Below, piece by piece: positions 37,809-46,683 of a DNA stretch of 60,339 bases. Under the pieces are notes generated by a model that saw nothing but the letters and a program-made list of their open reading frames with translations, made no database searches and was not told where the DNA came from. The stretch lies in contig JAQBPN010000099.1 of the NCBI GenBank assembly GCA_028287505.1, positions 1-60,339 on the forward strand, read 5' to 3'. Origin of the DNA: Fibrobacterota bacterium (lineage in GTDB: Bacteria; Fibrobacterota; Fibrobacteria; UBA11236). The number at the start of each line of letters is the position of its first letter. Within the stretch, counting starts at the first letter, position 1. The translations under genes were made by a program, and so were the position numbers.

Positions 37809-38816
37809 TTATTTGCTCCTCTTGAAGTACTTCTTCGGCGCCCCGATGCCTTTGCGCATGCGCTTCTGTTCTTCGAGGGGCAGGGCGGCCACGGCCCGGC
37901 ACGCTTCCGAACAACATCCGTCCAGCTTCCCCGCGCAGGGCGCGCATTGGATCATCAGGATATGGCAGCCCTCGTTCCGGCAGTTGTTGTGCGTGTCGCA
38001 GGGCGCGTCGCAAAGATGGCAGGTGGAGACGATGTCCGCGGAGATGCGTTCCGCCATGCGGTTGTCGAAAACGTAATTCTTGCCCATGAATTTGTTTTCC
38101 AGGCCCTGCTCCTTGACCTGGCGGAGATACTCGATGATGCCGCCTTCCAATTGGTACACGCTCTTGAAGCCCTTGTGCCTGAACCAGGCGCTCGCCTTCT
38201 CGCAGCGGATTCCCCCCGTGCAATACATCACCAGGTTCTTGTCCTCCCGATGGTCCTTCAGCTCCGCTTCGATGATATCCAGGGATGCCCGGAATGTGTC
38301 CACGTCCGGTTTCAAGGCGCCCTTGAAATGGCCGATTTCGCTTTCGAAATGGTTGCGCATGTCCACCAGGATGGTGTCCGGCTTCTCGATCAGGCGGTTG
38401 AACTCCAGGGCCTTCAAATGCGCGCCGGTGCGGCCGGCGTCGAAGCTTTCGTCCTCGATGCCGTCCGCCACGATCCTGTTCCGGACTTTGACCTTGAGCT
38501 TGAGGAAGGATTTGTTGTCGTGCTCCACGGCGATGTTGAGCCGGATGCCCCGCAAAAACGGATATCCGTCCAACTGCTCCTTGAGCGCGCCGAAGCGATC
38601 CCCCGGGACGGAAAGCTGCGCATTGACGCCTTCGTGGGCCACGTAAATCCTTCCCAACACGTCCAGTTTTTCCCAGGCCGCGAACCATTCATCCCGGAAG
38701 CGCCGCGGGTCCTCCAAACGGTGGTACTTGTAAAAGGAAACGGTCAGGCGCTCCTTGCCCGCCTCGTCGATCAGTTTGGCGCGCTGCGCCGCGCTCAGGG
38801 TGTTGTACAGGGGCAT
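37809..38816 (-). CDS. trhO: tRNA uridine(34) hydroxylase TrhO (rhodanese-family)
   Basis: 335 aa, normal for the family. The N-terminal acylphosphatase-like domain (ERLTVSFYKYHRLEDP, GRIYVAHEGVNAQLSVP) is followed by a rhodanese domain with the catalytic loop YCTGGIRCEKASA (Cys199) and a Cys-rich C-terminal zinc-type region (CHLCDAPCDTHNNCRN, CAPCAGKLDGCCSEAC). TrhO uses O2 to make 5-hydroxyuridine at the tRNA wobble position. Its start overlaps the stop of the ABC permease by one base, so it is translationally coupled to the exporter. Confidence 0.93.
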   Translation of the reverse strand: MPLYNTLSAAQRAKLIDEAGKERLTVSFYKYHRLEDPRRFRDEWFAAWEKLDVLGRIYVAHEGVNAQLSVPGDRFGALKEQLDGYPFLRGIRLNIAVEHDNKSFLKLKVKVRNRIVADGIEDESFDAGRTGAHLKALEFNRLIEKPDTILVDMRNHFESEIGHFKGALKPDVDTFRASLDIIEAELKDHREDKNLVMYCTGGIRCEKASAWFRHKGFKSVYQLEGGIIEYLRQVKEQGLENKFMGKNYVFDNRMAERISADIVSTCHLCDAPCDTHNNCRNEGCHILMIQCAPCAGKLDGCCSEACRAVAALPLEEQKRMRKGIGAPKKYFKRSK

Positions 38817-39619
38817 CAGGCGACGCTTTCCGCGCTATAGCGCGCGATCAGTCCCGTGCGGATGGCATAGCGGTAGGTGAGCTTGAAAACCCAGAAGGAA
38901 AATCCCAGGTACGCCAGGGACAGGAACGCGCCCGCGGCCATGGATCCGGCGGAAACGGTTCCCGCCGCCAGGCTGGTGCGCATGCCTTCGAACACGTAGG
39001 AAGGGGGAAGGGCGCGGGAAACCATTCGCATCCATGCTGGCAGGATCGAGACCGGATAGAACACGCCGGCGAAAGGGGAAATCAGGATCGGGATGGGCCA
39101 GATGAACCATTCCGACGCGGGACCCAGGCGCAGCACCAGGGCGCACCCAAGGATGCCCAGGGAAATGCCGGTCACGAAAAGGATGGCGATGAAAGGGATG
39201 ACCAACAGCCCGTACGAGAGAAAGGACAGGCCGAACACCGTGGTGGCCAGCACCAGCATCACGGCCAATCCCACGCAACTGGTGAGGACGCTGGTGACGA
39301 CCAGGCCTCCCACGTACTCGGACACGGAAAGCGGCGTGGCGAAAAAATTGAGGAAGTTGCGGGACCAGACATCCTCCAGGAATGCGATGGTGACTCCCTG
39401 CATCACGCGGGTGAGGAAATCCCACAGCAGCACGGCCCCCAGCAGCTTGGGCACGAAATCCATGCCTTGGATGGTGACCGTATTAAGGTACTTGGAAAGG
39501 AATCCCCACAGCACCATATCGATGGCCACCCAGAGGAAAAGCGGCAGGAAGCGGGAAAGGCTGCCGCGCATCAGATAATACTGGCGCAGCACGATGGCGA
39601 AGGTGCGGTTGAAGGACAT
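38816..39619 (-). CDS. ABC-2 type transporter permease
   Basis: 267 aa with about six membrane helices and no signal peptide. The arrangement and segments such as MQGVTIAFLEDVWSRNFLNF, YVGGLVVTSVLTSCVGLAVM, FIWPIPILISPFAGVFYPVS and SRALPPSYVFEGMRTS are typical of ABC-2 permeases of the drug or polysaccharide exporter type. It lies three bases after the ATPase gene and overlaps trhO by one base. Substrate cannot be told from the sequence. Confidence 0.9.
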   Translation of the reverse strand: MSFNRTFAIVLRQYYLMRGSLSRFLPLFLWVAIDMVLWGFLSKYLNTVTIQGMDFVPKLLGAVLLWDFLTRVMQGVTIAFLEDVWSRNFLNFFATPLSVSEYVGGLVVTSVLTSCVGLAVMLVLATTVFGLSFLSYGLLVIPFIAILFVTGISLGILGCALVLRLGPASEWFIWPIPILISPFAGVFYPVSILPAWMRMVSRALPPSYVFEGMRTSLAAGTVSAGSMAAGAFLSLAYLGFSFWVFKLTYRYAIRTGLIARYSAESVA

Positions 39620-39622
39620 GGC

Positions 39623-40363
39623 CTAAACGCCTCCGTAGGCGGGCGCGTCCCGGGCCACGGCTATGAAAAGATCCTCGAGGGATTTCTGTCCGTACCGGGC
39701 CGGCAGGGTCTTGGGATCGCCCTCCAACAGGATGCGTCCCTGGGAAAGGAAGAGAACGCGATCGCAAACCTCCTCCACTTCGTACATGTTGTGGGAGGTC
39801 CACAGCACGCCCCCCATTCCCCCGTCCGCGAAGGCGCGGATGTGCTTGCGGATATCGCTCGCCATGGCGGGATCCAGGGAAGCCGTGGGTTCGTCGAGCA
39901 GCAGGAGGCGCGGCCGGTTGAGCATGGCCTTGGCCAGGGACACGCGCGTCTGCTCGCCGGAGGACAGTACGCCGCATTTGGTGCGCCGGAATTTTTCGAG
40001 ATCGAATTGCACCAGCAATTCCTCGATGCGATCGCGCAGATTCCCGACCCCGTAGATGAGGCCGAAGATGCGCAGATTGTTGTAGACGGTCAGGTTTCCG
40101 GGCAAGGGCGCGTAGACCGCGGCGAAGTTGGTGCGCGCCAGGGCCAGGGCGCGTTTGGCGCGCAGGTCGATGCCTTCTATCCGGATGCTTCCCGTGGTGG
40201 GTTCCAGCACGCCCAGGATCATATTGATGGTGGTGGTCTTGCCGGCCCCATTCGGACCCAACAGCCCGAGGATTTCATTGGCATGGACCTCGAATGATAC
40301 GTCCTTGACCGCCTCGGTGGAGCCGTAGCGCTTGCCCAGGGATTTGACCGAAAGGACTTCCAT
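39623..40363 (-). CDS. ABC transporter ATP-binding protein (ABC-2 exporter)
   Basis: 246 aa. All nucleotide-binding motifs are present: Walker [10 protein letters not shown] (36-44), signature LSSGEQTRV (Ser and Glu replace the common Gly and Gly-Gln spacing of LSGGQ), Walker [14 protein letters not shown] and the switch His in TSHN. Most similar in layout to DrrA/CcmA-type exporter ATPases. It is followed at three bases by the permease gene, with which it forms the transporter. No good ribosome site precedes the ATG at 40363. Confidence 0.93.
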   Translation of the reverse strand: MEVLSVKSLGKRYGSTEAVKDVSFEVHANEILGLLGPNGAGKTTTINMILGVLEPTTGSIRIEGIDLRAKRALALARTNFAAVYAPLPGNLTVYNNLRIFGLIYGVGNLRDRIEELLVQFDLEKFRRTKCGVLSSGEQTRVSLAKAMLNRPRLLLLDEPTASLDPAMASDIRKHIRAFADGGMGGVLWTSHNMYEVEEVCDRVLFLSQGRILLEGDPKTLPARYGQKSLEDLFIAVARDAPAYGGV

Positions 40364-40910
40364 AGGGGTCTAACGTAGTTTTTTCCGGTTGGGAGATCCT
40401 TCCTTGAGCCTGCGCTCAAACGGTAAGGCGGAAAAAAGCCCGCAAACCGCGGCATCGGTCCCGCCGGCGCCTCCGATCCCTTGGCCGTCACCTTCGAGCG
40501 TGTCGACCAGGCCACGCTCGAAGGCGGCTTCCACGAGCCGGACCAGCGCCCCGCCAAGGTAACACACAAGGTACCCAAGGCCGGATCGGAATCATGAAGC
40601 GATCCAATCCTGTTTCCGGGGAAGCCCTCAGGGCCGCGGGAGTTGTTTCCCTTCGGGGCGCCGGGGGGTGTAACCAGGACATCAAGGCTTCCGGCCGCCG
40701 CGTACGCTGAAGATGTTTTTTTATGCCCACGAGCAATTATTTCTCCGGCGATATATCCTCATTCTGGCCAAGTAGGTTGGTTCAACCCAATGTTCACAGA
40801 TGTGAATAAAAAATGGATGATTCCGGGTTTTCCCCTGCGGAAGCTCGCACTTGATAAATAGCTTACCTGCCTGATTGCCCGCGCAACGGTTGGACAAGGT
40901 GGGAGTTTAC
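40364..40910. promoter_or_regulatory. Divergent intergenic region, 547 bases
   Basis: It holds the promoters of the minus-strand ABC operon and the plus-strand GH16 gene. A stretch from 40427 to about 40599 reads as a coding-like fragment without a start codon and may be a gene remnant. An inverted repeat TTCACA-GA-TGTGAA (40793-40806) lies about 105 bases ahead of the GH16 start, followed by A/T-rich DNA, a plausible operator/promoter zone. Confidence 0.4.
40793..40806. promoter_or_regulatory. 14-bp inverted repeat upstream of GH16, candidate operator
   Basis: TTCACA, two bases, TGTGAA: perfect arms. It has the half-sites of a CRP-like operator but in the opposite order (TCACA before TGTGA) and with a two-base centre, so the regulator is unclear. 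Confidence 0.3.
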
Positions 40911-41846
40911 ATGATGAAATATCTTTCTGCACTTGCAGCATGCTTGGTCTTGGCCGCCGGGGTTTCCCGCGCCGCGCCCAATTGGGATTTGGTCTGGTCG
41001 GATGAATTCGACAAGCCCGGTTCCCCGGATCCCGCCAAATGGCGCATCCAGGTGGGTCCGAGCATGGTGAACGATGAACTCGAATATTATTCCGATCGCC
41101 CGGCGAACCTGAAGGTCGCGGACGGCAACCTTTATATCATCGCCCTGAAGGAAAATTTCGGCGGAAGGTCGTATACCTCGGGCCGACTGGACACGGAGAC
41201 CAAAGCCTGGTGGACTTACGGCCGCATCGAAATCAAGGCCAAGCTTCCCCAGGGCAAGGGCTCCTGGCCGGCGTTCTGGACCCTGGGCCATGAATGCGAT
41301 AAGCATGAAGGCTGGCCCAATTGCGGCGAGATCGACATCGCCGAGTATGCCGGGAAGAATCCCAACGTGGTGAACACCACCATGCACATGAAGGACATCA
41401 ATTACAAGCTGGGGAACAATCCCCATGGCAGCAAGACCTTGAGCGACGTGGGCGCCAATTTCCACGTGTATGCGCTGGAATGGTACAAGGATCGCCTGGA
41501 CATCTACTTCGACAGCACCAAGGTGTTGACGTTCAAGGATGCGGGCAAGGGTTTCGGTTCCTGGCCCTACTTCAATCCGCAATACGTCATCCTCAACGAA
41601 GCTCTGGGCGGCGGCTACGCGGGCCCGGTGGATAACGCGATGTTCCCGACCCAATGGGTGATCGACTATGTGCGTGTCTATAAGGAAGGGGCGCCCACCC
41701 CGCTGCTCCGGCCCATGGACAGAGGGCCCCGGGCGCGCAACCTGCTCAAGCTGGACGACGAAACGCTCTTTGCCGTCAACGGCAGGCTGGTGCGTCCCAA
41801 GTCCGCCGGTCCGTTCCCGGTCATCGAGGCCGGCTCCAGGAAATAA
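40911..41846 (+). CDS. GH16 endo-beta-1,3(4)-glucanase (laminarinase type), secreted
   Basis: 311 aa from the ATG at 40911, with GGGAG five bases ahead and a signal peptide (MMKYLSALAACLVLAAGVSRA). GH16 fold motifs are complete: WSDEFDKPG, NDELEYYSDRPANLKVADGN, SGRLDTETKAWWTYGRIEIKA, the catalytic GEIDIAEYAG (nucleophile E140, D142, acid/base E145), and HVYALEWYKDRLDIYFD. Ala replaces the usual Met in EIDIME. Cleaves internal beta-1,3- or mixed beta-1,3/1,4-glucan linkages outside the cytoplasm. After the catalytic domain comes a ~40-residue basic tail, not the sorting domain seen in other enzymes here. It works on the same class of polymer as GH81 at 55654. Confidence 0.93.
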   Translation: MMKYLSALAACLVLAAGVSRAAPNWDLVWSDEFDKPGSPDPAKWRIQVGPSMVNDELEYYSDRPANLKVADGNLYIIALKENFGGRSYTSGRLDTETKAWWTYGRIEIKAKLPQGKGSWPAFWTLGHECDKHEGWPNCGEIDIAEYAGKNPNVVNTTMHMKDINYKLGNNPHGSKTLSDVGANFHVYALEWYKDRLDIYFDSTKVLTFKDAGKGFGSWPYFNPQYVILNEALGGGYAGPVDNAMFPTQWVIDYVRVYKEGAPTPLLRPMDRGPRARNLLKLDDETLFAVNGRLVRPKSAGPFPVIEAGSRK

Positions 41847-41868
41847 AACTCTCCGGAACCACCTGCAT

Positions 41869-41887
41869 CCGCTCCCGATGGGAGCGG
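41869..41887. terminator. Bidirectional terminator-like hairpin
   Basis: CCGCTCCC-GAT-GGGAGCGG forms a perfect 8-bp stem between the convergent ends of the GH16 gene and the 1381-aa gene. No U-tract follows on either strand. Confidence 0.55.
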
Positions 41888-41897
41888 TTCAAGCGAT

Positions 41898-44800
41898 TTA
41901 CGCGGCCGGCGTTCTGGTCGGTGGGTTGTCCGGCGGGTTCGGCGGGTTGGCCGAAGGCCCGGCGGACGGTTTCGCTTTGGGGCGCTGGCGCCAGATGCCT
42001 CCCGCGGAAAACCGCTCCCAACTCCACTTCAGCCATTGCAGCAGGCGCCACGCCAGCCACAGGGACCAGGCCAGCATGGCCAGCCTGTAGATCCAGAGCG
42101 GCAGGGAGAACATCCATCCCGTGGGGAAACTTCCCCGGGTCCGATCCAGGAACCAGCGGAGGTAGCCCGCGCTCGATCCATTGCCGGTGACCTGCATGTC
42201 GGGGGCGCTGAGCAATCCCTCCGGCACCGCGGCCAGCAGCATTCCGAAACCCGCCACAGCCAAGGCCGCGCACAGGATTTGGAAAAGGTTATGTTCGTTC
42301 GCCGACCAGGCGGCCGCCCTCTTTTCGCGGTAGCGCAACGCCAGGAACATCGCCAGCAGGGGCGCGGTGGCGTAGAGGTTCACCATGGAAGTGCCCAGGA
42401 ACAGCAGGGCCCAGTCCAAGCCTCCCAAAGGCGTGATTCCGGCGCGGCCCAGCAGGGCCGCCACCGCGAAGAGTACGATGAGCACGCCCCAGAGCAGTAG
42501 CGCCGGACCGATGGCGTTTCCTCCCACCCACAGGATCCAGCGATCCGCGGGGGCGTTGATGCTCAAGGAGATGTTGGCCGCCTCGTCGTCCAGTTCCAGC
42601 TTCGGCGTTTTCTGAAGCAGCCGGATGCCTTCGGGTTGCTTCCAGTCCAGCACGATGTTCTGGACCCCGGGATGCAAGGGCAGGGCCAGAACGCCTTCCC
42701 GCTGGGTCAGCGTCTGGGCCGCGCCGTCGATGGTCAGGTTTTCCAGATGCGCCGAAGGGGGGAGTGTCACGCGGGTTACGTCCCCCTGTCCGGCCCGGAT
42801 GCGCAGACGCAGGTTGGCCGTGCTCTCGCGCTTTCCGGGGGTCAGGGTCAGGGCGGCGGTTTCGATGGTCTTGACCGGACCGGTGGCGGCGGCCGGTTCC
42901 GAGATGGCGATGGCCAGGGTGTCCCCGGGCAATGGCATCCATTGGGGTTCCCCGCCCCCGTCCTTGGGCAGGATGGGCGGGATGCCGGAAGTCTCCACGT
43001 GCCAACGGGAAGAGGCATCCACGCTCCAGGTTTCCGAGCGCCGATCCAAAGGGCCCGCCGCCAGTTTCAGGATCGGGGCGCGGTCCACCACGGAATGCCA
43101 GTTCGCCTCCGCTTGGCCTTCCTGCAGGCTCACCATGGCGAAGCCTTTGGATTGGGCCATGCCCGGCGTGGTGGGATGCTCGAACGCCGGCAAAGGGACT
43201 TCCACCGTGAACGCGCCCTCGCCGGGAGCGATGCGCAGCACGCGGGTTTCCAGGGTCCACTCCTTGTCCAGCACCAGGGTGCGCACCACTTCCACATAGG
43301 GGGGAACGGGATCGGGCGTAAGCTCCGGCCCCTTGTGCACGGACGCCGCGCCTTCCCGGCGTTGCAACACCAGGGCGCCTCCGCCCGTGGTTCCGTTCGT
43401 CAGACCCTGGAGGGAATACTCCGGCGCCTGCACGGTGAGATTCCGGGCTTCATCGCCGAAATTCAATTCCAGGCGCGGGCCCAGGATGCGGCCTTCCATG
43501 ACTACGGCGTGGCGGCCGCGGGGCAGGGCGATGGCCAGCCTGCCGTTGGACAGCTTGACCGCGCCGGCGGCGGGCCTGGCGCCCACACGCAAGGCCACCA
43601 GGGACAATTGGCCTTCGCCCGCTTGCGGCAGGATGGCCAGAGAGGTGTCCACCACGTCGAAGACCAGGGCGATGCTGATATGATCGTCTGCGACGGTGAT
43701 CCGGCCGGAATTCATGGCCGCGCATCCGGGCGCGCAGGAACGGACGGCGGTCATGCGCGCTTCCAATTCCTTGAGCAGGGAATCGGGGGGATAATCCGCG
43801 CGGACCGGCGCCGCGGAAAACAGCATCAGCAGGACGGCCATGGCCCCGGCGCCGGCGCCCAGGCCCTTGCCCCGCGGGCGCAGTCCCGCGGCCATGGGAA
43901 AGGCCAGCAATAGAAGCAAAAGGCCGGGCAGGATGGCCTGCAAGGCGCGCAGGATCCGCGTCAGCCAGGGCCGCACCAGGATCAGTCCGAGGGTCTCTCC
44001 GTCCTGCACCGGACCGGACCAATAAAGAGAGGCGGTTTCCCAGTTCCATTCCGGCTCGCCGGGGCCCGATTGCACCTTGGAGGCGTTGTCATTGAACCGA
44101 TTGCGGCGGACCTGGACGTTGGAAGATCCCATTTTCCGCGGCATGCGTTTGGAAAAGGCCTCTTCCGCTTTGTCCACCTGCATGTCATTCATCGCCTCCC
44201 CGGCGGCGGGCGCCTGAGGGGGCTCCATTTGCTGCGGGGCCACCAGCTTCATCACCACTTGCGAGCCGCCATAGCCTTCCGGCCCGGAGAGCAGGCTGTA
44301 ATTGGCATTGCGGAAGGAGGTGGAACCGGGCCCATCCAATTGCGGGTACAGGGCCTTGCGGGCATGGGCCACGGCGAAGGGAATCCAGATCGCCGCCATC
44401 ACCGCCAAGCTGATAATGCGGTAAGCGTTGGCCGCGGCGCGCAGCCGTCCCTGGGGCAGCACGCGCCACAGGCCGATGGCGGCCAGCAGGTTGAGCCAGA
44501 GCAGGCCGGACAACCCTTCTTCCTGGGACAGCAGCACGAAACAGGGCAGGGCCACCAGGGCGATTTTCCATCCTCCCAGGCGCAGCGCGCCCAAGGTCAG
44601 GATGCACAACAGAAAGACGTCCCAGAGGGACCACTCCGTTACCCAGGAGTTACCCACGGTATCGGGGCCTTCCGCATGGATGAGTTTCCATCCCGGCGGC
44701 AGGTGGAGGGTGGCCTGCACGCTGCCGAAGGACTGGTTCCATCCCGTTGCCGAAAGGGCCCCGCCCCTCCGATCGAAGCGGCTCAAGGCCAGCATATCGA

Positions 44801-46043
44801 GCCGGCCCGCCGGAACCTCCACTCCGGAGCGGTCCTTCAGGGAGGTGAGCATCACCGGATTGTTGTCGACCTCGGCGCGGCCCAATTGATAGCCGCCGCC
44901 CATCTCCAGGCGCGAGCGCAACTGCAAGGCGCCGCCCAACCGATCCCGGATGGTGAATCCCTTGCCCGCGAAGTCCAGCCACATGTCGCGCCGCAGGTTG
45001 AGGTTGCCGGATTGGGGCGCGGGATTGCCGCGCTGCTTTTCTTCGATGCGCAGGGTGTCCCCGGGCTGCATGCGGTAGGCGGGAAGCCCCTTCCACTCCT
45101 CGGGAAGGCCCGACTGGGACGGATCGATCAAGGGCGCGCCCGACAATTCCACCACGCGCAAATCGCGTTGGGCCTCGAAGGACCAGATCTCCTCGTCCGG
45201 CCAAAGGCTGTCCAGCTTGACCATGGCCAGGGACGCGACGGGGGCGAGAAAGCGGCTGACGACCCGGATGGTATGCTCGCCCGATCGGATCTGGGCGCGC
45301 AGCCGTCCGTCCGGTCCGATGCGCATGGGAAGCCCGCTCTCGATGGACAGTACCGCTGATCCCTCCGGCAGAAAACGCCCGGTGAGGATTTCCCGATCCC
45401 GGCCCGAGACGGAAATGGTCAGAAAGGTTTCCAGACGCATGGGAATGCCGTCCATCAGCTTGCGATAGACCCGCAGGGACAGCGGGGCCTCCGCCTCACT
45501 GGTGTCCCGCCGGGCGCGCACACCCAATTGCAAGGCGCTCCCGCCGTCCATTTCCGGCGAAGGGATGTCGCGGCCCTTCAGCCGCAGGGTCAGCAACGCC
45601 GTATTCTCAGGCACCTGCAGGGCGGCCGGACATTCGCTCCAGGAAAAATCCCCGGACAAGGCATGTTCGCCCTGGGCAAGCCGGGCCTGGGGAAATCCGT
45701 CCTTGAGAACGACGGGAACGGGAAGCGAACCGTCCCGGATGTCCTTGGGCCAGGCTTCCGGGCTTCCCGGCAGCCTCACCCATTGGGTGCCGAACACGGT
45801 GACCGCTTGGGAGAACGATCCTCCCTGATCGCCCAGGTCCAATTTCAGGGAACCGTAGGTCACGCATACGTCCCCGCCTTCGGCATCGGTGGGACAGGCC
45901 AGGCCCGGATGTTTGGCCGCGATCCAGCCCATCCAAGGCTTAAGCGGTTCCGGCACGGAAACGTCCCGCGCGAGGACGGGCGCGGCGGCGAGAACCAGGG
46001 AAAGGATTAATGGGAAAGAGCCGGGGATGGGTAACTTACGCAT
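41898..46043 (-). CDS. Very large multi-domain membrane protein of unknown function
   Basis: 1381 aa, ATG at 46043 without a clear ribosome site. A signal peptide (LILSLVLAAAPVLA-RD) leads to a ~450-residue periplasmic beta-rich region; a membrane cluster follows at ~470-565 (WDVFLLCILTLGALRLGG, ISLAVMAAIWIPFAVAHA), another at ~695-745, then a second periplasmic beta-rich region of ~400 residues, and a C-terminal cluster of about five helices (~1165-1345). It ends in a Pro-rich tail (PPNPPDNPPT). The pattern of two exported beta-domains alternating with membrane bundles suggests an inner-membrane envelope protein. No catalytic motif or named family was recognised. A monocistronic gene convergent with GH16. 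Confidence 0.75.
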   Translation of the reverse strand: MRKLPIPGSFPLILSLVLAAAPVLARDVSVPEPLKPWMGWIAAKHPGLACPTDAEGGDVCVTYGSLKLDLGDQGGSFSQAVTVFGTQWVRLPGSPEAWPKDIRDGSLPVPVVLKDGFPQARLAQGEHALSGDFSWSECPAALQVPENTALLTLRLKGRDIPSPEMDGGSALQLGVRARRDTSEAEAPLSLRVYRKLMDGIPMRLETFLTISVSGRDREILTGRFLPEGSAVLSIESGLPMRIGPDGRLRAQIRSGEHTIRVVSRFLAPVASLAMVKLDSLWPDEEIWSFEAQRDLRVVELSGAPLIDPSQSGLPEEWKGLPAYRMQPGDTLRIEEKQRGNPAPQSGNLNLRRDMWLDFAGKGFTIRDRLGGALQLRSRLEMGGGYQLGRAEVDNNPVMLTSLKDRSGVEVPAGRLDMLALSRFDRRGGALSATGWNQSFGSVQATLHLPPGWKLIHAEGPDTVGNSWVTEWSLWDVFLLCILTLGALRLGGWKIALVALPCFVLLSQEEGLSGLLWLNLLAAIGLWRVLPQGRLRAAANAYRIISLAVMAAIWIPFAVAHARKALYPQLDGPGSTSFRNANYSLLSGPEGYGGSQVVMKLVAPQQMEPPQAPAAGEAMNDMQVDKAEEAFSKRMPRKMGSSNVQVRRNRFNDNASKVQSGPGEPEWNWETASLYWSGPVQDGETLGLILVRPWLTRILRALQAILPGLLLLLLAFPMAAGLRPRGKGLGAGAGAMAVLLMLFSAAPVRADYPPDSLLKELEARMTAVRSCAPGCAAMNSGRITVADDHISIALVFDVVDTSLAILPQAGEGQLSLVALRVGARPAAGAVKLSNGRLAIALPRGRHAVVMEGRILGPRLELNFGDEARNLTVQAPEYSLQGLTNGTTGGGALVLQRREGAASVHKGPELTPDPVPPYVEVVRTLVLDKEWTLETRVLRIAPGEGAFTVEVPLPAFEHPTTPGMAQSKGFAMVSLQEGQAEANWHSVVDRAPILKLAAGPLDRRSETWSVDASSRWHVETSGIPPILPKDGGGEPQWMPLPGDTLAIAISEPAAATGPVKTIETAALTLTPGKRESTANLRLRIRAGQGDVTRVTLPPSAHLENLTIDGAAQTLTQREGVLALPLHPGVQNIVLDWKQPEGIRLLQKTPKLELDDEAANISLSINAPADRWILWVGGNAIGPALLLWGVLIVLFAVAALLGRAGITPLGGLDWALLFLGTSMVNLYATAPLLAMFLALRYREKRAAAWSANEHNLFQILCAALAVAGFGMLLAAVPEGLLSAPDMQVTGNGSSAGYLRWFLDRTRGSFPTGWMFSLPLWIYRLAMLAWSLWLAWRLLQWLKWSWERFSAGGIWRQRPKAKPSAGPSANPPNPPDNPPTRTPAA

Positions 46044-46161
46044 GACGAAAAGGTAAGCACTGATCCTGAAAAAGGACTATTTTTTGGAGGCGAAAAAGAT
46101 CCAAATGATAAAGACCAGGACGGACTCCAGCGGGAATCCGGAATTGAAAGGCAATCCTCCC

Positions 46162-46677
46162 ATGAAAAGAATCGTTACGTTGCTCATTGCGTTTGTTTTC
46201 TGCGGGTGCGCGACGAATGGCCAAAGGAGAGGCCCTTCGGAACCCGTTTCGAGGATGTCCAACTTCGACTATGGCGTGGACGTTCTTCCCACCGACGGAA
46301 ACAAAAAGCAGCTTTCGGATTTCAAGGGAAAGAAGATTTCGATTTATTATCTGTCGCCGAAGTGCCCCCATTGCAGGCATGCGATGCCCCACATCGAAAA
46401 GGCCCGCAAAATACTCGACTCCGCCGGATATGAAAGGATAAATATCTGCATCAAGTACAGCACCGATGAAGACTATACGAACTTCATCAGGGATGAAAAG
46501 CTGACCGGTTATTGTTTCAAGGATGCGGATCGGAATTTCGCGAACAAGTACGGAACCGGCTCGGTGCCGGTTTTCCTGGTCGTCAACGATAGCGGGGACG
46601 TGGTCCGTTACAATTCGGTGAGCGATACCCTCGGCAACCAGGTCGCCGCCAACCTCAACGCCTGCTGCAAGGATTGA
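46162..46677 (+). CDS. Thioredoxin-fold lipoprotein with CPHC motif
   Basis: 171 aa from the ATG at 46162, which gives a lipoprotein signal (MKRIVTLLIAFVFCGC, lipidated Cys ~16). The rest is a TlpA/thioredoxin-like fold with SIYYLSPKCPHCRHAMPHIE as active site and GTGSVPVFLVVNDSGDVV around the cis-Pro loop. Likely a membrane-anchored periplasmic thiol-disulfide protein that reduces or isomerises disulfides. Six bases separate it from the next lipoprotein gene. Partners are unknown, but several Cys-rich exported proteins are encoded nearby. Confidence 0.8.
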   Translation: MKRIVTLLIAFVFCGCATNGQRRGPSEPVSRMSNFDYGVDVLPTDGNKKQLSDFKGKKISIYYLSPKCPHCRHAMPHIEKARKILDSAGYERINICIKYSTDEDYTNFIRDEKLTGYCFKDADRNFANKYGTGSVPVFLVVNDSGDVVRYNSVSDTLGNQVAANLNACCKD

Positions 46678-46683
46678 ACGGAA

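Noticed and set aside
40427-40599. Coding-like fragment (NRGIGPAGASDPLAV...) without a start codon in the ABC/GH16 gap
   Set aside because: It begins after a stop, has no start or ribosome site and no recognisable family; mentioned only as a possible remnant.
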